Positions 1-8,189 of a DNA stretch of 64,000 nt are shown here, piece by piece. Every line of letters starts with the position of its first letter. Positions within the stretch are counted from its first letter, which is position 1. The notes beneath the pieces were generated by a model. That model worked only from the letters and a program-made list of their open reading frames with translations. It did no database searches and was not told the DNA's origin. The translations under genes were made by a program, and so were the position numbers. Origin of the DNA: Neobacillus bataviensis (lineage in GTDB: Bacteria > Bacillota > Bacilli > Bacillales_B > DSM-18226); assembly GCF_019969725.1 (NCBI RefSeq), contig NZ_JAHXYW010000013.1, positions 62,001 through 126,000 on the forward strand, given 5' to 3'.

Positions 1-87
1 TTATTAGGAAAAATATGATTACAAACTTATAAGCATTACTTCTACATGTCAATGACATCACCATTCTTATCTAATCCGTTGGATGCA

Positions 88-531
88 CTATTGTTCTGAA
101 ATTGTTTCTTTACCCGAAGCAACCTCTACTTCGGCAAATTTATTTTCATTTGGCTGATGGATTGCCTCACTAGTCCCAAGCTCAGGCTTCCAGGCTATAA
201 GCATTGAACCGCCAACAATGCCAAGAATTGTTCCAAGTAATAAACCGCCCAATGCCCCCAAAATCGATAAAACAGAAGAGAAAATCGCTAAAACTCCGAG
301 AAGTGTTGAAAGTTTTGGCATAATATGCCCTAGCACCCCTAATAACAATGTTAGGCCCCCTAAGAAGAAGCCTGCAAACAAAATATTTCCTGGGGTTGCA
401 GCTAGTTCATAAAGTTGTGCTGGAACATATAAAATGATTATTCCTGAAAGGATGCACAAGGTTGCCCCCCAAAAAGGGCGCCTTGATCTCCATTTTTTAA
501 ACCTCTCGCGTTTTGAATAAGTAGAGTTCAT
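88..531 (-). CDS. DUF6114-type membrane protein
   Basis: A 147-residue protein with a basic N-terminus (RERFKKWRSRRPFWGA) followed by about four hydrophobic segments between residues 22 and 115, and a polar acidic tail. The RRPFWGA entry into the first membrane segment is what I associate with the DUF6114 family, whose function is unknown. A ribosome site AAGGATG lies 7 bases before the ATG. It is followed upstream on the same strand by the 3' end of a DUF6230-like gene, the usual partner of this family, so the two were probably one operon. The family call is from memory; the membrane topology is read from the sequence. Confidence 0.7.
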   Translation of the reverse strand: MNSTYSKRERFKKWRSRRPFWGATLCILSGIIILYVPAQLYELAATPGNILFAGFFLGGLTLLLGVLGHIMPKLSTLLGVLAIFSSVLSILGALGGLLLGTILGIVGGSMLIAWKPELGTSEAIHQPNENKFAEVEVASGKETISEQ

Positions 532-572
532 TTTTTATCATCCTTACTCAAATTTTCTATGTTGATATTTTT

Positions 573-797
573 TTAGTTGCTTGGAATTTCAAAATACACC
601 TTCATATTGGATAAAGAAACTTTATCCTGCCATAAATACAAGGTTTTCAATTCACCATTATTAATAGTAATGGTGTTCGCGCTTTGAGTGAAGCCTGTGG
701 CGGCTTGTGTTATAGGGTCTTTATCTGCAACATAAGTTTCTTTCATTTTCATATTTGTAAATTCAGCATCTCCGCCATCAATTAAATAATGAGGAAG
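573..797 (-). pseudogene. 3' remnant of a DUF6230-like gene
   Basis: On the minus strand an open frame of 74 codons ends at 573-575 and reads LPHYLIDGGDAEF...ETYVADKDPI...SNMKVYFEIPSN. It has no plausible start codon or ribosome site and is closed upstream by an in-frame stop at 798-800. Its position just upstream of a DUF6114 gene and its character fit the C-terminal end of a DUF6230 protein. The 5' part is missing: from about 785-800 onward the DNA belongs to a different, oppositely oriented gene. I treat it as a truncated remnant; the family name is an inference from context. Confidence 0.6.
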
Positions 798-1348
798 TTA
801 AAGTAATCGCTGAGAAAATTACCAATATCCCAGTTCTTAATGAAAGTATTGTTAAACTTAAATCACAAGGGCACGAAATGAAAAATTTCCAGCCAATTTA
901 TATACCTGTTGCCGAAAAAGATCTCCCTGAAAAATATGTAAAGAAGTTTGAACTGTCTTCCTTAATTATTGTTCCTATCTATGTTCCGGAGGAAGGAAAA
1001 ATAATTGGAGGGGTTGTATTAGACCAAGGTCCAGGAAATCATTTTACGGTAGATACAAGTCTTTATCCAGCATTAATGAAATTTGGTCAAAGCTCTGGTG
1101 AATTGTTATCTAAATTTATCCAAGCCGAAATTAAACAACCAAATTTATCTGAAAAAAGTTCGGTTACCTTGTCTCCGAGAGAAACGGAAATTATTAAGCT
1201 TTTGGCAGATGGTGCTTCAACAGCAGAGGCAGCCTTAAAGCTTTATTTGAGCGCATTTACAGTAAGAGACTATATTTCAAATATTATGAAAAGGCTAAAT
1301 GCACAAAATAGGACTGAAGTTGCGGTGAAAGCGATTCGAATGGGTTAA
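785..1348 (+). pseudogene. 5'-truncated GAF-LuxR transcription regulator
   Basis: The frame is open from 761 with no usable start until ATG 878, and coding-like sequence (EEVKVIAEKITNIPVLNESI) runs well upstream of that ATG. The product carries the last part of a GAF-like sensor domain (LIIVPIYVPEEGKIIGGVVLDQGP) and a complete LuxR/GerE helix-turn-helix (SPRETEIIKLLADGAST...FTVRDYISNIMKRL). No ribosome site precedes ATG 878. The beginning of the gene is lost at the junction with the DUF6230 remnant, so a functional sensor is unlikely, although a 156-residue DNA-binding product from 878 cannot be ruled out. Confidence 0.65.
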
Positions 1349-1448
1349 TTGAATAATATTCTTCTTGCTATCAAGTTGGAAAATGAGTAAAATAGGAAAG
1401 TTCATTGAAATAATTATTTTGGAACAAATAGTTAGGAGATTTCACTAC

Positions 1449-2279
1449 ATGGATTTACTTATGATCTTAAAAGCAATTATTTTAGGGCTGGTGGAAGGAG
1501 TAACTGAATTTGCTCCTGTTTCGTCAACAGGCCATATGATTATTGTCGATGATATGTGGCTAAAGTCAGAAGCGTTTTTAACAAAGCACGGCGCTAATAC
1601 CTTTAAGGTAGTTATTCAACTTGGTTCGATATTAGCAGTTGTGGTTACCTTTAAAGACCGATTTATTGAAATGTTAGGATTAGGGAGATTTATTAAGCAT
1701 AAAAATCCAAGTCAAGGACGGCTTAAATTATCTCAGGTTATAGTAGGGTTAATTCCTGCAGGTGTTCTAGGGGTTTTGTTTAATGATTATATCGACGAAC
1801 ACCTATTCTCTACTAAAACTGTTTTAATTGGCCTCGTAATTGGCGCTGTGTTTATGATCCTTGCTGATATTATCGGACCGAAGAAGCCTAAAACGCAAAC
1901 TGTAGATCAAATCACATATGGACAGGCAATAGCAGTTGGTATTTTTCAATGCTTCTCTTTATGGCCGGGATTCTCACGTTCAGGATCCACTATATCAGGT
2001 GGTGTACTTTTGGGAATGAGCCACCGCGCTGCTGCTGATTTTACCTTTATCATGGCAGTGCCGATTATGGCAGGTGCAAGTTTCCTTTCCTTACTGAAAA
2101 ACTGGCAATATATGACGATGGATACTCTGCCGTTTTTTATTGCTGGATTCATAAGTGCTTTTATATTTGCCTTACTATCGATTCGATTTTTCTTAAAACT
2201 TATTAATAAAATAAAGCTTTTGCCATTCGCAATTTACAGAATTGTATTAGCACTCATTATTTATATTGTTTTCTTTTAA
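1449..2279 (+). CDS. uppP: Undecaprenyl-diphosphatase UppP (BacA)
   Basis: Integral membrane phosphatase that removes one phosphate from undecaprenyl diphosphate to recycle the lipid carrier for peptidoglycan and teichoic acid synthesis; overproduction is known to give bacitracin resistance. The 276-residue product has the two family signatures: EGVTEFAPVSSTGH at residues 16-29 and the later PGFSRSGSTISGG loop, plus about eight hydrophobic segments. I chose ATG 1449 because TTAGGAG lies just upstream and the protein then has the normal family length; a longer frame from 1365 lacks a ribosome site. Monocistronic, with a terminator immediately downstream. Confidence 0.95.
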   Translation: MDLLMILKAIILGLVEGVTEFAPVSSTGHMIIVDDMWLKSEAFLTKHGANTFKVVIQLGSILAVVVTFKDRFIEMLGLGRFIKHKNPSQGRLKLSQVIVGLIPAGVLGVLFNDYIDEHLFSTKTVLIGLVIGAVFMILADIIGPKKPKTQTVDQITYGQAIAVGIFQCFSLWPGFSRSGSTISGGVLLGMSHRAAADFTFIMAVPIMAGASFLSLLKNWQYMTMDTLPFFIAGFISAFIFALLSIRFFLKLINKIKLLPFAIYRIVLALIIYIVFF

Positions 2280-2286
2280 AAAATTT

Positions 2287-2320
2287 GGCAGCATCCGTAA
2301 TGGAGCTGCCTTTTCTTTTT
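2287..2320 (+). terminator. Terminator after uppP
   Basis: GGCAGC (2287-2292) pairs with GCTGCC (2305-2310), extended by TCC/GGA, followed by TTTTCTTTTT. It separates uppP from the convergent GDPD gene that ends at 2319. Confidence 0.8.
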
Positions 2321-3149
2321 AAATGTAATCAGGGTAATCACTTACAATCCCATTAATATCAAAATGTCTTAACAGTTTTACATCGCTTTTCTTTTTAACA
2401 GTCCAAATAATTGTTTTAAATCCATGGCGTTGAATTCTTTTTAATAGACGCTTGTTTAGCATGGTAATTTTTGGATTTACATAGGAAACAAAACTGGAAA
2501 AACCAATTAATTCATTTGTTGAGAGTCCATTTACAACTGTATTTTTAATCAAAACACCAATTGGCACTGAAGGCAGCAAATGATGGATACGTTTTAACGA
2601 AATTTTGTCAAACGATTGAATAATAATTTGTTGTTTATTTTCTTCAGAAGCAAGCCCTCTTTTTATCAGTTCATTTGCTACTTTTTCTTCGATTTGAGGA
2701 TATAATGAAGGTTTCTTTAATTCAATGAGCAATCCTGTAACACCAGCGTATTTATCTAAGAATTCACTGAAGGTTGGAACCTTTTCACCTGCAAAGCGCG
2801 GATGAAACCAACTGCCAGCATCCAGCTCATGTATTTCCTTTAAAGTTAAATCTTTTACTTTCCCTTTGCCATTTGTAGTCCTGTTTACTGTCGGATCATG
2901 AATGATGATCAATTCTCCATCCTTTGTCATCTGTATATCAATTTCAAGGAAATCGACACCTAGTTCTAAAGCTTTGTTAAAAGAGGAAAAGGTATTTTCA
3001 GGACAGTACCCAGCTGCACCTCGATGACCAATTTTTAATGGGGCTTGACCTTGGGGGCGCTTAGTTAAACGATTGATTAGGCGAAATGAAGTCAAAAAAA
3101 TCAACATGAAAATGGTTACAACATTTCTCAAGTTTTTGCTCCAATCCAT
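2319..3149 (-). CDS. Glycerophosphodiester phosphodiesterase
   Basis: Hydrolyses glycerophosphodiesters to glycerol 3-phosphate and an alcohol. The 276 residues start with a membrane segment at about 10-24, which suggests anchoring with the catalytic domain outside the membrane (an inference). Catalytic residues of the TIM-barrel GDPD domain are present: H42-R43 in GHRGAAGYCPENT, E69 and D71 in FLEIDIQMTKDG, and H84-D85 in IIHDPTVNRTTNGKG. The C-terminus ends normally (VKLLRHFDINGIVSDYPDYI). The family is secure; the physiological substrate is not predictable from sequence. Product could feed glpK/glpD-type metabolism found near the other end of the window. Confidence 0.92.
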   Translation of the reverse strand: MDWSKNLRNVVTIFMLIFLTSFRLINRLTKRPQGQAPLKIGHRGAAGYCPENTFSSFNKALELGVDFLEIDIQMTKDGELIIIHDPTVNRTTNGKGKVKDLTLKEIHELDAGSWFHPRFAGEKVPTFSEFLDKYAGVTGLLIELKKPSLYPQIEEKVANELIKRGLASEENKQQIIIQSFDKISLKRIHHLLPSVPIGVLIKNTVVNGLSTNELIGFSSFVSYVNPKITMLNKRLLKRIQRHGFKTIIWTVKKKSDVKLLRHFDINGIVSDYPDYI

Positions 3150-3345
3150 AATTAGTTGTGAACATATTAAGGAAAACCGCTTTATTTGTCAAATTTGAAT
3201 ATTATTTCAGGACAAATACCCAATTATTTTGATTAGAATGGGCTTATTCTTTTTTTTCAATTCTGGGTTATATGGATAAGTGTCTATCGCACATTTTTAT
3301 CTAGGTGAATAGGATATATGGAATTAAGAAAAGGAGGTAATGTAA

Positions 3346-3453
3346 ATGTCTGGTGCAGCAGGTGGATACGGCGGCGGATTTGCCCTACTAGTCGTTTTAT
3401 TTATTTTGTTAATTATAATTGGGGCTTCTTGGGGTTACGGAGGATTCTATTAA
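3346..3453 (+). CDS. YjcZ-family micropeptide 1
   Basis: 35 residues: a Gly/Tyr-rich head (MSGAAGGYGGGF), one transmembrane segment ([15 protein letters not shown]) and a short WGYGGFY tail. Strong ribosome site AAGGAGGT 8 bases before ATG. This head-plus-helix plan is that of the YjcZ family of small sporulation-associated proteins of Bacillus. It stands 21 bases before a second, related micropeptide gene and probably shares its transcript. Function unknown; a forespore or coat location is inferred from family members, not seen here. Confidence 0.85.
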   Translation: MSGAAGGYGGGFALLVVLFILLIIIGASWGYGGFY

Positions 3454-3474
3454 TAGAAAATGGGAGGTAATATA

Positions 3475-3603
3475 ATGTTTGGATATGGCTATGGAGGTTA
3501 CGGCTATGGCGGCTGTGGCTTTGGATATGGCGGCGGTTTCGCGTTAATCGTTGTTTTATTCATCCTTTTAATCATTGTAGGTGCGGCTTGCTTTAGATGG
3601 TAA
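3475..3603 (+). CDS. YjcZ-family micropeptide 2
   Basis: 42 residues: a longer Gly/Tyr repeat head ([20 protein letters not shown]), the transmembrane segment [16 protein letters not shown] and CFRW at the end. Ribosome site GGGAGGT 6 bases before the ATG. Compared with its neighbour the membrane helix is almost identical, while the head is expanded and contains a cysteine, so the two look like a tandem duplication that has diverged. Both cysteines (C14, C39) are absent in micropeptide 1. Probably sporulation-expressed, by family. Confidence 0.85.
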   Translation: MFGYGYGGYGYGGCGFGYGGGFALIVVLFILLIIVGAACFRW

Positions 3604-3619
3604 TAGAGGACTTTGTACT

Positions 3620-3656
3620 AACCCGTTTGATTTAATCAAACGGGTTTTCTTTTGCA
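3620..3656 (+). terminator. Bidirectional terminator, YjcZ pair / DUF1232 gene
   Basis: AACCCGTTTGAT pairs with ATCAAACGGGTT (3620-3631 / 3635-3646), followed by TTCTTTT. The stop codon of the convergent minus-strand gene (3632-3634) falls in the hairpin loop, so that gene ends inside the terminator. Confidence 0.85.
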
Positions 3657-4054
3657 ACTTGAGAGAACTTTTTCCATTTTTTGAACTCTTCAATCTCTGT
3701 TCCTAACTTTTTTATGGTGTAGCCAATTACTGCAGCATCATCCATAATTCCAAGACCAACAATAAAATCTGGGACCAAATCAATTGGTGAAATAAAATAT
3801 AGGATGGCCCCTAAACAAGTCAAAATAGTAGCATTAGATATATTTTTGTAGTCACCTTTTGAATAGGCTTTTATCATTTCAATCAGTAATTGCAGCTTCT
3901 CCCACGCTTCACCAAGGTTTCCTTTCCGTTGATTGGCTTTTTTTATTGCTTTGTTCAAAAGCCCCTCCGTTTTTTCTGGTTTGTTCAAATATTCTTCTGC
4001 TTCGATCCGATATTTATTCTGCTCTAATTCCAATGCTTCTTTTTTCCCGAACAT
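3632..4054 (-). CDS. DUF1232 (YkvA-like) membrane protein
   Basis: 140 residues from the chosen ATG at 4054, which is preceded by AAGGAAGTG; a longer frame to 4120 has no ribosome site. The N-terminal half is charged and helical (YLNKPEKTEGLLNKAIKKANQRKG). The family signature follows: a hydrophobic stretch ATILTCLGAILYFISPIDLVPDFIVGLGIMDDA, with ISPIDLVPD the DUF1232 hallmark. Function unknown. The gene ends within the loop of the shared terminator and sits downstream of the FtsH-like gene but behind that gene's own terminator. Confidence 0.85.
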   Translation of the reverse strand: MFGKKEALELEQNKYRIEAEEYLNKPEKTEGLLNKAIKKANQRKGNLGEAWEKLQLLIEMIKAYSKGDYKNISNATILTCLGAILYFISPIDLVPDFIVGLGIMDDAAVIGYTIKKLGTEIEEFKKWKKFSQVAKENPFD

Positions 4055-4130
4055 ACTTTTCACTTCCTTTAAGGAGTTTCCCCCATTAGTTTGCCTCCAA
4101 AATAAAAAAACATTATTCATAATGAAATTG

Positions 4131-4162
4131 AAAAAACAGGTGCATCACCGCACCTGTTTTCA
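4131..4162 (-). terminator. Terminator after ftsH-like gene
   Basis: Arms AAAACAGGTGC (4133-4143) and GCACCTGTTTT (4150-4160); on the minus strand the hairpin is followed by a run of T. It lies 3 bases beyond the stop codon of the protease gene. Confidence 0.8.
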
Positions 4163-4165
4163 ATC

Positions 4166-5905
4166 TTATGCTAATACTACGTTTTCAGTGTGATGGTTTG
4201 AATGGTTTCCAACAATTTCTTCTACCTCAAAGCCATCTAATGTTTCTTTTTTTAATAAGGCATTGACTAATATCTGATACTGATATTGATGGCCATTTAT
4301 TAAGCTTTCAGCTTTTTCTAAGCCTTTTTCAAACAGTTCTTGCATTTTAGCTTCTTTATCCTGTTTATTAAAGGTTAAGGTAAATCCGTTCTGGAGCATA
4401 CCAGTATCGACCATTTGCTCAATAATCTGTTTTGCCTGATGAACATCACCACTAACGCCAATACTATGTTCACCAAGAAACATTCTTTCTGCTACCCCGC
4501 CAGCTAAAATCATAGCTACGCGGTCTAATAAGTCACTCGTTGTTGATAAATGAAGCTCTTTTGGAATTGGCGCGACATATCCAAGAGCCTCTCCGCGAGG
4601 AATAATCGTCGCTTTTCTTACAGAACCCGGCTTTGTTAATGAGGCAACTATAGCATGTCCTGCTTCGTGAATCGCAACTCGCCGTTTTGTATCTAGATCT
4701 TGTAAAGAGCGGGACGTGCTTCCTAAAATGGTTCGGTCAAGTGCATAATCCAGATCACCCTTTTGAATCATATCTTGACCGTTTCGCACTGCCCGTCTGC
4801 TGGCAGTTTCAAACAAAGATTGAAGTTCTGCTCCAGAAAAGCCGGATGTACTTTCCGCTAATTCATCCAGTGAAGCAAGGATATCTTCTGCAAGCGCTTT
4901 TCCTTTCGTATGAATATTAATGATTTCTCTTCTTCCTTTCGTATCAGGGAGCGAAACATGAAAGGAGAAATCAATTCGGCCAGGACGCAGGAAGGCTTCA
5001 TCAAGCATATCCTTTCTGTTGGTAGCAGCAATAAATAAAATCCCATCATTGGAATGACCGCCATCAAGCTGAACAAGAAGTTCAGTAAGTGTTTTTTCTG
5101 CTTCCTCACCGCCATGTGCTTTACGTTTGCCGGCAAGTGCATCCACTTCGTCAATGAAAATAACAGCTGGACTTTGTTTTCTTGCTGTTTGGAATAAGGA
5201 ACGAACTCGGCTTGCACCAACACCAACAAACAATTCATTAAAGGCAGAGCCGCTTGCAGAAAAAAATGAAGCATTTAATTCACGGGCAATCGCCTGAGCA
5301 AGCAGAGTTTTACCTGTACCTGGAGGTCCGTATAAAAGGATGCCTTTTGGCGGTTTAATTCCTAATTTAATAGCACGCTCAGGTTCTTTTAAGGTTGTGA
5401 GCGTCTGAAGAATCTCTTCCTTCATTTCCTCGCCAAGACCGCCTATATCTTCTAGAGTAATAGATGGCAAAGGTCTTGACTTGGCAACACTGTTTTTCAT
5501 GGAGTTTGTAAGACCAAATCCGCCTTTTGCTTTTTGCAAAGTAAAAGCTGCACCTGCTAATAGTAAAACAACTCCGCCCATAATCCATTTTCCGTAGCGG
5601 CTGCTAGTTGAATAGGAGTATTTAATATTATATTTTTCAACAAGTTTGTCGACCATTTGACTATTTGGCGGAACATGGGAAACAAATTCCGCTTCCCCAG
5701 CTTTAATATATATGCTGCCATCTGCTTGTTCCGTTAGGGAAACTGTTTTTCCCTTTTGTGCTTGAATCGTTTTTTCTACAGATGAAAATGGGATAGACAC
5801 TTCATTTTTCGTGCTTTGGACAAACCAAATAATGCCGGAAATAACTATAATAAACGCTGCGAACAACGGAATGAACTTAGAAACTTTTCTTTTGCTTTCA
5901 TTCAT
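4166..5905 (-). CDS. FtsH-like membrane AAA protease (paralogue)
   Basis: ATP-dependent zinc metalloprotease of the FtsH type, 579 residues. Two membrane segments (about 11-30 and 105-122) flank a small external domain. The AAA module has Walker A GPPGTGKT at 193-200, pore motif FVGVG at about 226, Walker B VIFIDEVD at about 248-255 and RPGR at about 308. The protease domain has HEAGH at 413-417 and the third zinc ligand D487 in SGDVHQAKQI, so it should be active. It is shorter than housekeeping FtsH (about 630-650), has a divergent N-terminal third and lies far from the tilS-hpt-ftsH context, so I regard it as a second, specialised copy. Ribosome site AAAGGAGATGAGGG precedes the ATG. Confidence 0.88.
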   Translation of the reverse strand: MNESKRKVSKFIPLFAAFIIVISGIIWFVQSTKNEVSIPFSSVEKTIQAQKGKTVSLTEQADGSIYIKAGEAEFVSHVPPNSQMVDKLVEKYNIKYSYSTSSRYGKWIMGGVVLLLAGAAFTLQKAKGGFGLTNSMKNSVAKSRPLPSITLEDIGGLGEEMKEEILQTLTTLKEPERAIKLGIKPPKGILLYGPPGTGKTLLAQAIARELNASFFSASGSAFNELFVGVGASRVRSLFQTARKQSPAVIFIDEVDALAGKRKAHGGEEAEKTLTELLVQLDGGHSNDGILFIAATNRKDMLDEAFLRPGRIDFSFHVSLPDTKGRREIINIHTKGKALAEDILASLDELAESTSGFSGAELQSLFETASRRAVRNGQDMIQKGDLDYALDRTILGSTSRSLQDLDTKRRVAIHEAGHAIVASLTKPGSVRKATIIPRGEALGYVAPIPKELHLSTTSDLLDRVAMILAGGVAERMFLGEHSIGVSGDVHQAKQIIEQMVDTGMLQNGFTLTFNKQDKEAKMQELFEKGLEKAESLINGHQYQYQILVNALLKKETLDGFEVEEIVGNHSNHHTENVVLA

Positions 5906-5986
5906 TAACCCTCATCTCCTTTAACAGAGTACTTCTCTATTATAAAGGTATTTCCAGAAAAATGGATGTGGAAATCGGTGGGAAAA

Positions 5987-6022
5987 AACACACCAGCCAT
6001 TATTATTAAATGACTGGTGTGT
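5987..6022 (-). terminator. Terminator after the 86-residue orphan
   Basis: ACACACCAG-C-CAT (5988-6000) pairs with ATGACTGGTGTGT (6010-6022), then A-rich sequence that reads as U-rich on the minus strand. Confidence 0.75.
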
Positions 6023-6030
6023 TATGGATG

Positions 6031-6291
6031 TTATGATAATAAACGGAGATGAGGGAGTATCGGCATTAAAACGCTTTGGGCAAGTACTCCGATACTAACG
6101 CCGACACTGGATGCTTTGCTCCATTTGAAAACATGAACTTTTTCGTCTTTTCCTTCATACAAAAATAATAGCTGATCGCCTTCTTCAACAATCCCAATTT
6201 TTTTATAAGACACCTTATTTTGCTCAAGGACAATTGCAAAAGCCTTTGTCATTAAATCTAAGGTTGGCTGGTCAATCTTCGTGATATCCAT
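6031..6291 (-). CDS. Hypothetical 86-residue protein
   Basis: I do not recognise this protein. It begins MDITKIDQPTLDLMTKAF, has a central two-strand-like part (IGIVEEGDQLLFLYEGKDEKVHVFKWSKA) and ends in a hydrophobic stretch SVGVSIGVLAQSVLMPILPHL that could be membrane-associated. AGGAGGCATT precedes the ATG, so translation is well supported. It is transcribed divergently from prfC and has its own terminator. No function is proposed. Confidence 0.7.
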   Translation of the reverse strand: MDITKIDQPTLDLMTKAFAIVLEQNKVSYKKIGIVEEGDQLLFLYEGKDEKVHVFKWSKASSVGVSIGVLAQSVLMPILPHLRLLS

Positions 6292-6470
6292 AATGCCTCC
6301 TAAGCTATTTTTATCTAATTAAAAGAACATAATTACATTATAGTCTTTTCGGTTATTCGATAAAAGAAATACTTCATGTACTAAATTGAATTATTGCAAA
6401 GGTAACGATTTCTCTGATAAGATTGAAGTTATGGACAAAAATTTTCATTGTCAAAAGAGAGGAAGACAAG

Positions 6471-8051
6471 ATGGGTAACAATTTTAAACAAGAAGTATTG
6501 TCACGCCGGACATTTGCGATTATCTCCCACCCAGATGCCGGAAAAACAACACTAACGGAAAAGTTATTATTATTTGGCGGAGCGATTCGTGATGCAGGGA
6601 CTGTAAAGGCGAAGAAAACAGGGAAATTTGCAACAAGTGACTGGATGGAAATTGAAAAGCAGCGGGGAATTTCCGTCACCTCCAGTGTGATGCAATTTGA
6701 TTATAACGGATTCCGCGTTAATATTTTGGATACACCAGGACACCAAGATTTCAGTGAAGATACGTACAGAACTTTAATGGCTGTTGATAGTGCAGTAATG
6801 ATTGTCGACTCAGCAAAAGGGATTGAGGAACAAACACTCAAGCTTTTTAAAGTGTGCCGTATGCGAGGCATACCGATTTTTACATTTATGAATAAACTAG
6901 ACCGGCAAGGGAAAGCACCGCTTGAATTGCTGGCCGAACTTGAAGAGGTTCTCGGAATAGAGTCCTATCCTATGAACTGGCCTATTGGCATGGGGAAAGA
7001 ATTCCTCGGTATTTATGACCGTTTTAATAATCGTGTTGAGCAATTCCGGGTAAGTGAAGAAGAACGATTTATCCCTTTAAATGATGAGGGTGAAATTGAA
7101 GGCGATCATCCAATAAAAAGCTCAGGTCTTTATGATCAAACATTAGATGAGATTATGCTCTTGAATGAAGCTGGGAATGACTTTTCGGCGGACAAAGTAG
7201 CAGCAGGTACGTTAACACCTGTTTTCTTTGGAAGTGCGTTAACGAATTTTGGAGTTCAGACCTTCCTGGAGTCCTACCTAAAGTTTGCTCCACCTCCGAA
7301 GGCTAGAAATTCATCTGCTGGTGAAATCGATCCATTGGGAGAACAGTTTTCTGGCTTTGTTTTTAAAATTCAAGCCAATATGAATCCTGCCCATCGGGAC
7401 CGAATTGCATTTATTCGCGTTTGTTCAGGAAAATTTGAACGCGGGATGACGGTTAATATACCAAGATTAGGTAAACAATTAAAGCTTTCCCAATCCACTT
7501 CGTTTATGGCAGAAGAACGAAATACGGTAGACGAAGCAGTCAGCGGCGATATTATCGGTCTGTATGACACCGGTACTTACCAAATTGGTGATACCCTTAC
7601 CACTGGTAAAGACGATTTTCAATATGAAAGATTGCCTCAGTTTACTCCGGAATTATACGTGAAGGTTTCTGCTAAGAACGTCATGAAGCAAAAATCCTTC
7701 TATAAAGGAATACAACAGCTCGTTCAAGAAGGTGCTATTCAGCTGTTTAAATCCGTAAGGATGGAGGAGTATTTATTAGGGGCAGTTGGCCAGCTTCAGT
7801 TTGAAGTATTTGAACATAGGATGAGAAATGAATATAATGCTGAGGTTTTAATGGAGCGTATCGGTTCTAAGATTGCTCGTTGGGTGGAAAATAATGAAGT
7901 AGATGAAAACCTTTCAAGTTCGCGAAGCCTGCTGGTTAAGGACCGTTACGATCATTATGTGTTTTTATTCGAAAACGATTTTGCCCTCAGATGGTTCCAA
8001 GAAAAAAATCCAAATGTTAAGCTTTATAATCCAATGGATCAACATGAATAA
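6471..8051 (+). CDS. prfC: Peptide chain release factor 3
   Basis: Translational GTPase that removes RF1/RF2 from the ribosome after peptide release. 526 residues from ATG 6471 (GAGGAAG ribosome site; a 16-codon upstream extension is unsupported). G motifs: G1 SHPDAGKT at 19-26, G2 region RGISVTSS, G3 DTPGHQDF, G4 NKLD, followed by domain II and the RF3 C-terminal domain ending [20 protein letters not shown]3 is patchily distributed among Bacillaceae and is absent from some; here it appears intact and monocistronic with its own terminator. Confidence 0.95.
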   Translation: MGNNFKQEVLSRRTFAIISHPDAGKTTLTEKLLLFGGAIRDAGTVKAKKTGKFATSDWMEIEKQRGISVTSSVMQFDYNGFRVNILDTPGHQDFSEDTYRTLMAVDSAVMIVDSAKGIEEQTLKLFKVCRMRGIPIFTFMNKLDRQGKAPLELLAELEEVLGIESYPMNWPIGMGKEFLGIYDRFNNRVEQFRVSEEERFIPLNDEGEIEGDHPIKSSGLYDQTLDEIMLLNEAGNDFSADKVAAGTLTPVFFGSALTNFGVQTFLESYLKFAPPPKARNSSAGEIDPLGEQFSGFVFKIQANMNPAHRDRIAFIRVCSGKFERGMTVNIPRLGKQLKLSQSTSFMAEERNTVDEAVSGDIIGLYDTGTYQIGDTLTTGKDDFQYERLPQFTPELYVKVSAKNVMKQKSFYKGIQQLVQEGAIQLFKSVRMEEYLLGAVGQLQFEVFEHRMRNEYNAEVLMERIGSKIARWVENNEVDENLSSSRSLLVKDRYDHYVFLFENDFALRWFQEKNPNVKLYNPMDQHE

Positions 8052-8059
8052 ACGACAAA

Positions 8060-8085
8060 GGCGGGAAATATCCCGCCGTTTTTAC
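8060..8085 (+). terminator. Terminator after prfC
   Basis: GGCGGGA (8060-8066) pairs with TCCCGCC (8071-8077) followed by GTTTTT. Confidence 0.85.
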
Positions 8086-8189
8086 TCTGTCGAATATTAT
8101 GAAAATTCAAACTAATTACCTATAGACGGAGCTTTTTGGAAGAATTTACAATAAAAATAATTATCGATAATTTTCTAGGGGGAGATAAA

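Noticed and set aside
1..87. Possible 3' end of another minus-strand gene
   Set aside because: All three minus frames contain early stops and none resembles a known protein end; too short to judge.
878..1348. Complete 156-residue LuxR regulator starting at ATG 878
   Set aside because: Coding-like sequence continues upstream without a start, the GAF domain is cut and there is no ribosome site, so it is a truncated gene.
1365..1448. N-terminal extension of UppP
   Set aside because: Not conserved in the family and no ribosome site; ATG 1449 has both.
4858..5274. 138-codon frame inside the ftsH-like gene, same strand
   Set aside because: Out-of-frame shadow of a gene with complete motifs; no ribosome site.
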